64,000 nt of DNA from Nostoc sp. 'Lobaria pulmonaria (5183) cyanobiont'. GTDB lineage: Bacteria > Cyanobacteriota > Cyanobacteriia > Cyanobacteriales > Nostocaceae. Both the position numbers and the translations under genes were made by a program. The notes below the pieces were generated by a model, which was given only the letters and a program-made list of their open reading frames with translations, was not told where the DNA came from and made no database searches. The stretch's first letter is position 1. Every line of letters starts with the position of its first letter. Positions 54,820 to 63,229 of the stretch are shown here, piece by piece. The stretch lies in assembly GCF_002949795.1 (NCBI RefSeq), contig NZ_CP026692.1:5874545-5938544 (forward strand). The letters run 5' to 3'.

Positions 54820-55180
54820 AGAAATTAGTCTCCAGTATGTTGCTTAATTTTAGAGTGCCCACATATACAATTTTAATTTCAATAACACCAATAAAAATTC
54901 CAAATTAAAAAGGTGAGCTTTGTCAAAGTGCGGGTTACGCCTAAGCCTTTCACTCACCATAATTTACCCTTGGATCTCGGTTGTTGCAGTTGTGAACATA
55001 AAGTTCCGAGTTTTGAGCATCAACTTCCAAGTTTTGAAGGTGAAAACTGGAGTTCTGAGCCTAAATTGAGAAAATAATAAGTCTCTTTTTCGTGTTCTCC
55101 TCTCTTTACTTACTGCCTTTATAGCCGTTTGCAATTGAGCCGAGTACAGACCTTCTTAGAGGCACGGCAATGCCGTGTTT
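54820..55180. repeat. Composite dispersed repeat copy upstream of NLR-like gene end
   Basis: At 54,918-55,075: CAAAGTGCGGGTTACGCCTA, CTTTCACTCACCATAATTTA, CTCGGTTGTTGCAGTTGTGA and two degenerate 21-bp units, the same order as at 49,010. A shortened palindrome (AGGCACGGCAATGCCGTG at ~55,161) follows directly beside the second NLR-like stop codon. The rest is AT-rich; no gene. Confidence 0.65.
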
Positions 55181-58100
55181 TTATCCGCTGACTTTACTCC
55201 AAACATATTTTTGGCAGGTTTCACAGGCGGCTTTTGCTTCCTCTGTTTGCGGATTGGTGAAGATGGGATGGTAACGTAACCTATCACAACAGACTTGCAA
55301 CCATGCACGCCAGTCACCGCGCCACAAACGCACAGTGCCATCTTCACCGCCGCTAACAATCGTCTGCCCATCGGCGCTAATGGCGACAGAATAAACCCAA
55401 CCCTCATGACCATGTAAAGGTTCAGCCAAGGGAAGACCTTGCAGATTCCACAACTGCACAGTGCCGTCATCACCGCCACTAACAATCGTCTGCCCATCGG
55501 CGCTAATCGCAACAGAATACACCCAACCTTTATGACCGCGCAAAGGTTCAGCTAAGGCAAGACCTTGATAATTCCACAAACGCACAGTGCCATCAGTACC
55601 GCCACTAACAATCGTCTGCCCATTGGCGCTAATCGCAACAGAATTGACAAAACCCTGATGACCGGGCAAAGGTTCAGCTAAGGCAAGACCTTGACCATTC
55701 CACAACCGCACAGTGCCGTCATCACCACCACTGACAATCGTCTGCCCATCGGCACTGATGGCCACAGAATTGACATTACCCTGATGACCACGCAAAGGTT
55801 CAGCTAAAGGCAGACCTTGCAGGTTCCACAAACGCACCGTGCCGTCACTACCACCACTGACAATCGTCTGCCCATCGGCACTGATAGCAACAGAATAAAC
55901 CCAACCCTGATGACCACACAAAGGTTCAGCTAAGGTCAGACCTTGCAGGTTCCACAACCGCACCTTACCGTCAGTACCGCCACTGACAATCGTCTGACCA
56001 TCGGCACTGATGGTAACAGAATAGACCCAACCCTTTTGATCGTGCAAAGGTTCTGCTGAGGTCAGACCTTGGTGATTCCACAACCGCACCGTGCCATCAG
56101 TACCACCACTGGCAATTGTCTGCCTGTCGGTGCTGATGGCGACAGACCTAACATTACCTTCATGACCACGCAAAGGTTCAGCTAAGGCAAGACCTTGACG
56201 ATTCCACAACCGCACCATACCATTGGCACTGCCACTGACAATCGTCTGCCCATTGGCGCTGATGGCGACAGAAGAGACATTACCCTCATGACCGCGCAAA
56301 GGTTCAGCTAAGGAAAAACCTTGGCGATTCCACAACCGCACCGTACCGTCAGTACCGGCACTGACAATGTTCTGCCCATTGGCGCTGATGGCGACAGAAG
56401 AGACATTACCCTCATGACCGCGCAAAGGTTCAGCCAAGAGAAGACCTTGATAATTCCACAACCGCAGCGTACCATCAACACTGCCACTGACAATTGTCTG
56501 CCCATCAGCACTGATGGCGACAGAATAGACATTACCCTGATGACCGCGCAAAGGTTTAGCTAAGGGAAGACCTTGGCAGTTCCACAACCGCAGCATACCA
56601 TCAGCACCGCCACTGACAATTGTCTGCCCATCGGCACTGATGGCGACAGAATTGACATTACCCTGATGACCGCGCAAAGGTTCAGCTAAGGAAAGACCTT
56701 GATGGTTCCACAACCGCAGCGTACCATCAGCACCGCCACTGACAATTGTTTGCCCATCAGCACTGATGGCGACAGAATTGACATTACCCTGATGACCGCG
56801 CAAAGGTTCAGCTAAGGAAAGACCTTGGTGGTTCCACACCCGCAACGTACCATCAGCACCGCCACTGACAATCGTCTGCCCATCAGCACTGATGGCGATA
56901 GAATTGACATTACCTTGATGACCGCGCAAAGGTTCAGCTAAGGAAAGACCTTGATGGTTCCACACCCGCAACGTACCATCAGCACCGCCACTGACAATCG
57001 TCTGCCCATCAGCACTGATGGCGATAGAATTGACATTACCCTCATGACCACAGAAGGGAATAGAGACTCTTGCTTTATTCACCACCCGATTCAAACTGTT
57101 TTGAACTGATGCAAGAATCTGCTGGGGTAGTTTCTCTTGATTCTCACCCATAGCTTGAATTGCCAAAACTAGACTATCTAGGGGTTGGAAGGGCAATAAA
57201 TTCTCTACTCTAGCCGCTTTCTCTCGCAACTGGGATTCAGTAAGCGCCCTTTCCAACTCGGCAATGCGGTCTTTTTGATCAGCATCGGTGCGCTGGTAAA
57301 AATCTTCATCTTGTTGGGGTGATTGCAAATGGGGCTGCAATTGTTGCCAGCTATCCTCCACTTGGGCCAGCAATCCCTTTTGCATTAAATATTTGTCATC
57401 CGGCCTTTCGTTCAACCATTCCCGTCGGGTATTTTCTAATGTATCGCTCAACGGTCGCAAGTCTCGGTCTTGTTGTTGCCACTGGGCAAACTGCTGCCAA
57501 CTTTCAATTAAAGCTTCATGGGCTAAATCAATCCAGACTTCTCCTTTTTCATCTTTCCCAGTAACTAATAAGCGTCCCTTAACCAATCCCGCTTCACCAT
57601 CTAGCAACTCACTAAGTTGTTGCTGTTGATTGGCTTCATCACCTGCAATATTTAATAATGTGGCTTTTGGTTGGCGCTGTCGGGTATCCTTTTCTCCCTC
57701 TCCCGTTCGCACTAACCGCAGAAAAATCTGCTTAATCCATTCTTTTTCTTGCTGACTGCGTTCTTGAGTTGGATATTCTTTCTCATAATCTTGGTAGTGA
57801 TAAACATTTTCTGCATGGAGATTTAACACCGCAGTTAATCCTCCCAACTTCTCATACTCTTCTTGGGTTAGTTGATGTTTCTTTTGCTCGCGTTTCTCCC
57901 AGAGTTTAGTTAAAGCAAACTCTAACAATGGCAAACTCCCTGGTTCTTGTTTAAGATTTGGGAGAATTTTTAATAATCCTGCTTCTTCAACACTATGAAC
58001 CTGAAGCTTGGCAGACTTGGCGATTGTCTCCTTTAAATCAACTCCAGTTAAAGGCAGCATAACTGCTGCCTGGGTTTGAATCAGGTGAGTTAGAGAAGGA

Positions 58101-58372
58101 TTATCTAAACAAGATTCAATAAAATCGCCTCGCATAGTAATTACAACTGCTAACCGCGAATCATGAATCTCTACTACCCCAGTAAGTAGTTCAATAAATC
58201 TCTGCCGTTCTTCCTTATCTATACAAACTGTAAATACTTCCTCAAATTCATCTACCACCAGCAAAAATTTTTCTGTGTTAGCCACAGCCTCTGTATCATT
58301 GATAGGTTTACTCAGGCTGCCGAAACTGTTGTCATTCTGAGCAATTTCAACCACAAGGGCGTATTGTGTCAT
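55181..58372 (-). CDS. NLR-like protein lacking protease and Walker A, 14 WD40 repeats
   Basis: 1063 residues. The first ~31 residues (MTQYALVVEIAQNDNSFGSL) match the caspase N-terminus of the 49.3-kb protein; residue 33 on (TEKFLLVVDEFEEVF) resumes at that protein's Walker B, ~residue 371. About 339 residues, including the His/Cys dyad and Walker A, are absent, and the frame is kept. The rest of the NTPase, the helical region (~150-425), fourteen WD40 repeats (~431-1018) and the same C-terminal tail remain. It cannot bind ATP normally; it may be a decoy, a regulator of the intact paralogue, or decaying. No TCO gene is divergent from it. Confidence 0.88.
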   Translation of the reverse strand: MTQYALVVEIAQNDNSFGSLSKPINDTEAVANTEKFLLVVDEFEEVFTVCIDKEERQRFIELLTGVVEIHDSRLAVVITMRGDFIESCLDNPSLTHLIQTQAAVMLPLTGVDLKETIAKSAKLQVHSVEEAGLLKILPNLKQEPGSLPLLEFALTKLWEKREQKKHQLTQEEYEKLGGLTAVLNLHAENVYHYQDYEKEYPTQERSQQEKEWIKQIFLRLVRTGEGEKDTRQRQPKATLLNIAGDEANQQQQLSELLDGEAGLVKGRLLVTGKDEKGEVWIDLAHEALIESWQQFAQWQQQDRDLRPLSDTLENTRREWLNERPDDKYLMQKGLLAQVEDSWQQLQPHLQSPQQDEDFYQRTDADQKDRIAELERALTESQLREKAARVENLLPFQPLDSLVLAIQAMGENQEKLPQQILASVQNSLNRVVNKARVSIPFCGHEGNVNSIAISADGQTIVSGGADGTLRVWNHQGLSLAEPLRGHQGNVNSIAISADGQTIVSGGADGTLRVWNHQGLSLAEPLRGHQGNVNSVAISADGQTIVSGGADGTLRLWNHQGLSLAEPLRGHQGNVNSVAISADGQTIVSGGADGMLRLWNCQGLPLAKPLRGHQGNVYSVAISADGQTIVSGSVDGTLRLWNYQGLLLAEPLRGHEGNVSSVAISANGQNIVSAGTDGTVRLWNRQGFSLAEPLRGHEGNVSSVAISANGQTIVSGSANGMVRLWNRQGLALAEPLRGHEGNVRSVAISTDRQTIASGGTDGTVRLWNHQGLTSAEPLHDQKGWVYSVTISADGQTIVSGGTDGKVRLWNLQGLTLAEPLCGHQGWVYSVAISADGQTIVSGGSDGTVRLWNLQGLPLAEPLRGHQGNVNSVAISADGQTIVSGGDDGTVRLWNGQGLALAEPLPGHQGFVNSVAISANGQTIVSGGTDGTVRLWNYQGLALAEPLRGHKGWVYSVAISADGQTIVSGGDDGTVQLWNLQGLPLAEPLHGHEGWVYSVAISADGQTIVSGGEDGTVRLWRGDWRAWLQVCCDRLRYHPIFTNPQTEEAKAACETCQKYVWSKVSG
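55315..57060 (-). repeat. 126-bp coding repeats for 14 WD40 units (second gene)
   Basis: Fourteen 126-bp units again. The first five are almost identical (RGHQGNVNSVAISADGQTIV), the later ones vary more. Repeats within this gene are more alike than to those of the other gene (QGN against EGD/EDY contexts), a sign of within-gene homogenisation. Confidence 0.85.
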
Positions 58373-58678
58373 CTTCTTTTGTTAAAACTATTGAGAAATT
58401 ACCTCTGTGCTTTAAAATACCCAAATTGACTAGTGATTTACCCATTAGAGTTAAAAACTCTAGATTTAAAATTCAAGTAGAGTTGAGCAATACACGGTAG
58501 AAGCACAATATTAAAGTTTTAGTGACTGGAATAAGCTCTATACCTTGTGGTTTGGTAGTAATTACGGGAGCGATGTCTAAGGGCGGCTACGACTAGTTAG
58601 AAAATTTCAGCTACCTTGAGAAAAATCGCACATCGCGCTAGTCTTCATTGACGTAACTGCACGCTGTAACATTAAGCG
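58373..58678. other. Intergenic region with repeat remnants
   Basis: 306 bases. GGAATAAGCTCTATACCTT at ~58,529 and GGAGCGATGTCTAAGGGCGG at ~58,568 match sequence that follows the TCO gene (53,973-54,020), suggesting the second unit was once arranged like the first. No gene. Confidence 0.5.
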
Positions 58679-61084
58679 ATGACAAATCAACTCTCTCCAG
58701 TAATTCCCTCTTGCACTTGGAGCCGTCCCATCGGCTTAGGCTGGGACAAACCTTATACAGTCCGCTATGCAAGTAATATTGATGATGGCCCTTGGCATGG
58801 TATGCCTTTAGGCGGCTTTGGTGCAGGTTGCATCGGTCGTTCTTCACGGGGAGACTTTAACCTGTGGCACATAGACGGCGGTGAGCATAACTTCAAAAAC
58901 GTTCCCGCTTGTCAATTCAGTGTGTTTGAATCCAATAGTACATCTTCCCAAGCCTATGCTTTATCTACCCAAGCGCCCGATGATGGCACTCTTAAGGCTT
59001 GGCAATGGTATCCGACACCTCCCGACACAAAGGGGACAGGCAATTATCACGCGCTATATCCACGTAGCTGGTTTGTGTATGAAAATGTATTTCAAGCACA
59101 GTTGACTTGTGAGCAATTTTCCCCAGTCTGGGCAGGCAATTACCAAGAAACTAGCTACCCTGTGGCAATATTCCTCTGGAATGCTCATAATTCCACAGAT
59201 GCAACGATTACTCTCAGCATTATGCTCACTTGGCAAAATATGGTGGGCTGGTTTACAAACACTCTCAAATCTCCCGAAGTGCGGGTGCGCGATGATGGTA
59301 GTCCGGTTTACGAATACCAACCGCGCTGGGGCGAAAGTCAAGGAAACTATAACCAGATAGTTGAAAATACACAACAGGTTGGCTGTATTTTAGGTCGGGT
59401 TGGTAGTGATGAACCTTTGCAAGAAGGCGATGGAACTTGGTGTATTGCGATGCTGAAACATCCCAAAGTGGAAGTATTTCACCACAGCCGTTGGAATCCT
59501 GAAGGTACAGGTGATGAGGTGTGGCAAAGCTTCGCCCAAGATGGCTCTTTGCCCAATTATGTTGATACTACTCCAGCAACAGAGAATACACAAATCGGGG
59601 CTGCGATCGCAATCCGTTTCACTCTCAAACCAGGCGAAACTCTCGAAATCCCCTTTGTCGTCGCTTGGGATTTGCCAATCACAGAATTTGCTGCCGGAGT
59701 CAACTATTACCGCAGATATACAGACTTTTTTGATAAAAGTGGAAACAATGCTTGGGCGATCGCATCGACTGCGTTACAAGAATACCAAACCTGGCGATCG
59801 CAAATTCAAAGTTGGCAAAAACCCATTCTCGACCGGGAAGATTTACCCAACTGGTTTAAAATGGCTCTATTTAATGAGCTTTATGACCTCACCAGCGGCG
59901 GTACTCTCTGGAGTGCAGCATCAGAACTTGACCCCATCGGTCAGTTTGCGGTGCTAGAGTGCTTAGATTACCGTTGGTATGAAAGTCTAGATGTGCGGTT
60001 GTATGGCTCTTTTGCCCTGCTAATGCTATTTCCAGAATTAGAAAAATCGGTAATTCGGGCATTTGCACGGGCGATTCCTCAAGGTGATGATACTCCCCGA
60101 ATCATTGGCTATTACATGACAATTAAGGCAGAAAGCCCAATTGCCGTTCGCAAAGTTGCAGGTGCAACACCCCACGATTTAGGCGCACCGAACGAACACG
60201 TCTGGGAGAAAACCAACTACACCAGCTATCAAGACTGTAATTTATGGAAAGATTTAGGTAGTGATTTTGTCTTGCAAGTATACCGTGATTTTTTACTCAC
60301 GGGTGCTGACGATGTGGAATTCCTAGCAGATTGTTGGAATGCGATCGTTCAAACCCTCGACTACCTGAAAACTTTTGACCTCGACGGCGATGGGATTCCT
60401 GAAAATTCTGGCGCACCCGATCAAACCTTTGATGATTGGCGATTACAAGGTGTCAGCGCCTATTGTGGGGGGTTGTGGTTGGCAGCCTTAGAAGCTGCGA
60501 TCGCAATTAGCGATATTTTATTAACTTACCAGACAGGTAACACAACATTGGCGGCGCAAAAATCCACTTATGAAACTTGGTTACAACAATCTCTTCCTAT
60601 TTACCAAGAAAAACTCTGGAATGGGGAATATTACCGACTTGATAGTAAAAGTGGTTCCGATGTGGTGATGGCAGATCAATTGTGCGGACAATTCTACGCC
60701 CGTCTGCTGGATTTACCTGATATTGTACCGAGCGATCGCGCCCTTTCTGCCCTGAAAACTGTTTATGACGCTTGCTTTTTGAAATTCTGTAATGGTGAGT
60801 TTGGTGCTGCTAATGGTGTTCGTCGTGATGGTTCACCAGAAAATCCCAAAGCTACTCATCCCTTAGAAGTTTGGACAGGGATAAACTTTGGGCTGGCGGC
60901 TTTTCTCGTGCAAATGGAAATGAAGGATGAAGCGTTGAGGTTGACGCAAGCTGTAGTGCAGCAAATTTATGAAAATGGTCTGCAATTTCGCACGCCAGAA
61001 GCTATCACCGCAACTGGGACTTTTCGCGCTAGCACTTACCTGCGGCCAATGGCGATTTGGGGAATTTACTTAGTTATTAATTGA
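58679..61084 (+). CDS. GH116 beta-glucosidase / non-lysosomal glucosylceramidase-like
   Basis: 801 residues. The N-terminal beta-domain has MPLGGFGAGCIGRSSRGDFN and DGGEHNFKNVPACQFSVFES; the C-terminal (alpha/alpha)6 barrel has FAVLECLDYRWYESLDVRLY, the region of the nucleophile Glu in human GBA2, and NSGAPDQTFDDWRLQGVSAY, the region of its acid/base Asp. The family cleaves beta-glucosides, in animals glucosylceramide. Cyanobacterial heterocyst glycolipids or steryl glucosides are conceivable substrates, but this is a guess. No signal peptide. It is a single gene, with a MITE 47 bases beyond its stop. Confidence 0.9.
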   Translation: MTNQLSPVIPSCTWSRPIGLGWDKPYTVRYASNIDDGPWHGMPLGGFGAGCIGRSSRGDFNLWHIDGGEHNFKNVPACQFSVFESNSTSSQAYALSTQAPDDGTLKAWQWYPTPPDTKGTGNYHALYPRSWFVYENVFQAQLTCEQFSPVWAGNYQETSYPVAIFLWNAHNSTDATITLSIMLTWQNMVGWFTNTLKSPEVRVRDDGSPVYEYQPRWGESQGNYNQIVENTQQVGCILGRVGSDEPLQEGDGTWCIAMLKHPKVEVFHHSRWNPEGTGDEVWQSFAQDGSLPNYVDTTPATENTQIGAAIAIRFTLKPGETLEIPFVVAWDLPITEFAAGVNYYRRYTDFFDKSGNNAWAIASTALQEYQTWRSQIQSWQKPILDREDLPNWFKMALFNELYDLTSGGTLWSAASELDPIGQFAVLECLDYRWYESLDVRLYGSFALLMLFPELEKSVIRAFARAIPQGDDTPRIIGYYMTIKAESPIAVRKVAGATPHDLGAPNEHVWEKTNYTSYQDCNLWKDLGSDFVLQVYRDFLLTGADDVEFLADCWNAIVQTLDYLKTFDLDGDGIPENSGAPDQTFDDWRLQGVSAYCGGLWLAALEAAIAISDILLTYQTGNTTLAAQKSTYETWLQQSLPIYQEKLWNGEYYRLDSKSGSDVVMADQLCGQFYARLLDLPDIVPSDRALSALKTVYDACFLKFCNGEFGAANGVRRDGSPENPKATHPLEVWTGINFGLAAFLVQMEMKDEALRLTQAVVQQIYENGLQFRTPEAITATGTFRASTYLRPMAIWGIYLVIN

Positions 61085-61527
61085 TTGACTATCAAAATAG
61101 TTCTTGTTTTGATGCAGCACACGTAGATGTCATTGGTGTCAACTTAAGCTGAAATCTTCTGAATGTATGAGTTTTGCCCTCTACCCAAAATTGGCAGAGG
61201 GAGCAAATTCTCTAGTTCCCCTTCTCCCAATATGGGAGAAGGGGTTAGGGGATGAGGGCATAAAACCCTTACTCTTACCTAACTTCTACCTTAAGTTGAC
61301 ACCTATGACAGATGTGCGTCCCTAGATCGCTCGTATTTCACGTTACCAAATTTAACCTGTCTTCGTCTGAAAAAGCAAAGTTTAGATTTGCGATTTTATT
61401 TTCCGAGTGTTTCCGGAAGCGAAGGAAAATTTCAGTAATGGTAAGAGTTGAAGCATTGAGAATTTAAGACTAATGTTTCAAAAAATGCAAATATTACTAG
61501 CTTTAGCTATAAATATTGCTAATAGTT
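61085..61527. other. Intergenic region with MITE
   Basis: 443 bases. Holds the MITE at 61,131-61,307; the rest is AT-rich with no gene recognised. Confidence 0.5.
61131..61307. mobile_element. MITE-like element, TGTCAACTTAA family (copy 2)
   Basis: 177 bp. Left end CATTGGTGTCAACTTAAGCT; the reverse complement of the right end reads CATAGGTGTCAACTTAAGGT. The interior hairpin CCCCTTCTCCCAATATGGGA followed by GAAGGGGTTAGGGGATGAGG is shared with copy 1. Confidence 0.7.
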
Positions 61528-61925
61528 CCCAGACTACGTTCACAATCAAAAGCTAGGTTATGACGTGCCTATTCCTTTACTCAACAGCAAAGTTCATCAG
61601 ATTGTGGCGCTGCGTATTTAGCAATGATTAGCCAACACTGGGGCATACGCTTAAACCCCTACAGCTTGCGTAACTTAACGCCAGTAAATCTTAGCAGGTG
61701 CATTTCACCATTTAGTAGAAGCAGCCCAAACTTGCAGGATGTGAAGCGCTATCAGTGAGGACTAGTCTTATTAAGGTGGACTCATACTATAACCTTTGGA
61801 TAGCTCATTGTCAAGTAATTCATTGTGTAGTTGTCTGGAGAGATCAAGGCGATCGCATATTGATTTTTGATCTTGTACAACCATTTAGCCCAATTACTAC
61901 TACATTTGTAATCTCAATTTTATAA
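61528..61925 (+). pseudogene. C39-peptidase remnant, probably decayed hetC
   Basis: One frame gives KAR, a stop, then RAYSFTQQQSSSDCGAAYLA and MISQHWGIRLNPYSLRNL, the C39 peptidase motif with catalytic Cys and its preceding Gln. After a break, the frame from GTG 61755 gives VRTSLIKVDSYYNLWIAHCQ then VIHCVVVWRDQGDRILIFD, the catalytic-His half of the same domain. At least one nonsense codon (TGA 61561) and frame breaks are present. C39 domains lead peptidase-ABC exporters; HetC is such a protein and is normally encoded upstream of hetP in the same direction, as here. The membrane and ATPase domains are gone. Confidence 0.7.
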
Positions 61926-62426
61926 ATTTATTAGATATTCATACATATAGAAATTTCTGCTGAATTAACTTAATAATATTCTGTATTAATTAGCTTTATA
62001 TCTATTCTTAAATTCTCTAATATTATTGAACAGACTTAGCCTGCTATATTTTTTTGAGTAAAATTATCCATTTACGGAGCTTTTTCTGGACTCAGCTAAG
62101 GCTAGTTATAACTATCTATATTATCACTAACCAGTAATTTTATTTTTCAACTGGTCTATTTTATGATTACTGCCTGGTTGTGATGAAATATTTGCGGTCG
62201 GTTGACAGCAATTATATTTAGATAGGCTAAAGCTGTAGTTTTGGCAAACCAATTAAGATAAGTATCATTATCTAATCGAACTTATTGATAAATAGGTTCA
62301 ATCCTATGGCTATGAGCGGTTTTATTCTCTATCCCCTAATATTTTTATTAGTTGTTTTACATTCTATTTAATGGTATCGTTTTCTAGTTACTCAACAATA
62401 ATAAAGGGTTAAAAATAATATCGGGT

Positions 62427-62443
62427 GAGGGGTCTTACCCCTC
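62427..62443. promoter_or_regulatory. HetR-type binding palindrome upstream of hetP-family gene
   Basis: GAGGGGTCTTACCCCTC, in a perfect 8-3-8 inverted repeat from 62,426 to 62,444 (TGAGGGGT, CTT, ACCCCTCA). From memory, the HetR site in front of Anabaena hetP is GAGGGGTCTAACCCCTC, one central base different. It lies 436 bases upstream of the hetP-family start. Confidence 0.85.
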
Positions 62444-62711
62444 AAGAATTAGCCAAATAGGACAAAACTAAAAGCTGCACAATACACAAGTAAGTATCGG
62501 AATATATTCAGTAAATTTGACCTATAAATATACTAGATTAGTAGATGACGTTAACGACAAAAAATAGTATAAATGCGAATGGTGTTGTTAACGCTCAAAG
62601 ATAAATATATTTTCTCTTGTAGTCTCAAAAAATATGCAAACTTCCCGGAAATTGCCTAATTCAACAGTAGTAATAAATATAAGCGTGTGAACCAAGAAAA
62701 TTTATTTACTT

Positions 62712-62798
62712 ATGATTTTTTATCCCTTGGAAACCATCAAATACCGCTCCATTGATGATAATTTGCCACTAGCAATTCAAGATTTGCAAAAAGGCTAG
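62712..62798 (+). CDS. Possible 28-residue leader ORF
   Basis: ATG 62712 to TAG 62796-62798; peptide MIFYPLETIKYRSIDDNLPL and eight further residues. It ends 80 bases before the hetP-family start. No family is recognised and no strong ribosome-binding site precedes it; it may be a chance ORF, a leader peptide, or a trace of the lost hetC sequence. Confidence 0.25.
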   Translation: MIFYPLETIKYRSIDDNLPLAIQDLQKG

Positions 62799-62878
62799 GG
62801 CAGTCTGTACACTTCAATTGAAACATCAACAATTGCAGAGAAGAAAATAGTTTACTTCACCCAAAATAACTAAACGCT

Positions 62879-63229
62879 ATGATGAATCAAGACATTGCTG
62901 GTATTAGTAGTAACTTAGATAAGACAGTAAAAGCTCAACAATTTGACAAAGTAGTTGAAGCAATTCTTGCTGGAAAGTATTCCTGGGCATGTGTTTTAAT
63001 GCTGCGATTTGGTGGTTATAATCCTCTCCATTACATTCCATATCGCACCTACAATCGATTGCTCAAAGAGAATTCTCAAGCAGATAGGACAAAACAACAG
63101 CAAAGTGAAAATCTAAAAATGCTGAAACATGCTCATGATTCCCGGTCTGATAATAATGTGTCATCAAGCTGCTTAAGCAAAATTAAAGACGTAGCTTATC
63201 TAGAAGTAGTTAGAAAGCAAAAAGCATAA
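62879..63229 (+). CDS. HetP-family heterocyst commitment protein
   Basis: 116 residues. FDKVVEAILAGKYSWACVLM followed by LRFGGYNPLHYIPYRTYNRL is the conserved HetP core (AGKYSWACVL.LRF.GYNPLHYIPYRTY). In Anabaena HetP drives commitment of vegetative cells to heterocyst fate downstream of HetR; three paralogues modulate it. The short poly-Gln/Ser tail differs from the core. The upstream HetR-type palindrome and the hetC-like remnant point to hetP itself over a paralogue, but this is inference, so no symbol is given. Two ATGs (62879, 62882) are adjacent; no strong ribosome-binding site. Confidence 0.85.
   Translation: MMNQDIAGISSNLDKTVKAQQFDKVVEAILAGKYSWACVLMLRFGGYNPLHYIPYRTYNRLLKENSQADRTKQQQSENLKMLKHAHDSRSDNNVSSSCLSKIKDVAYLEVVRKQKA

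Larger units (their letters stand above)
61926..62878. other. Long AT-rich leader of hetP-family gene
   Basis: 953 bases, strongly AT-rich. It contains the HetR-type palindrome at 62,427-62,443 and a 28-residue ORF at 62,712-62,798. hetP of Anabaena is also preceded by a long regulatory region, so length and content fit. Confidence 0.6.
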
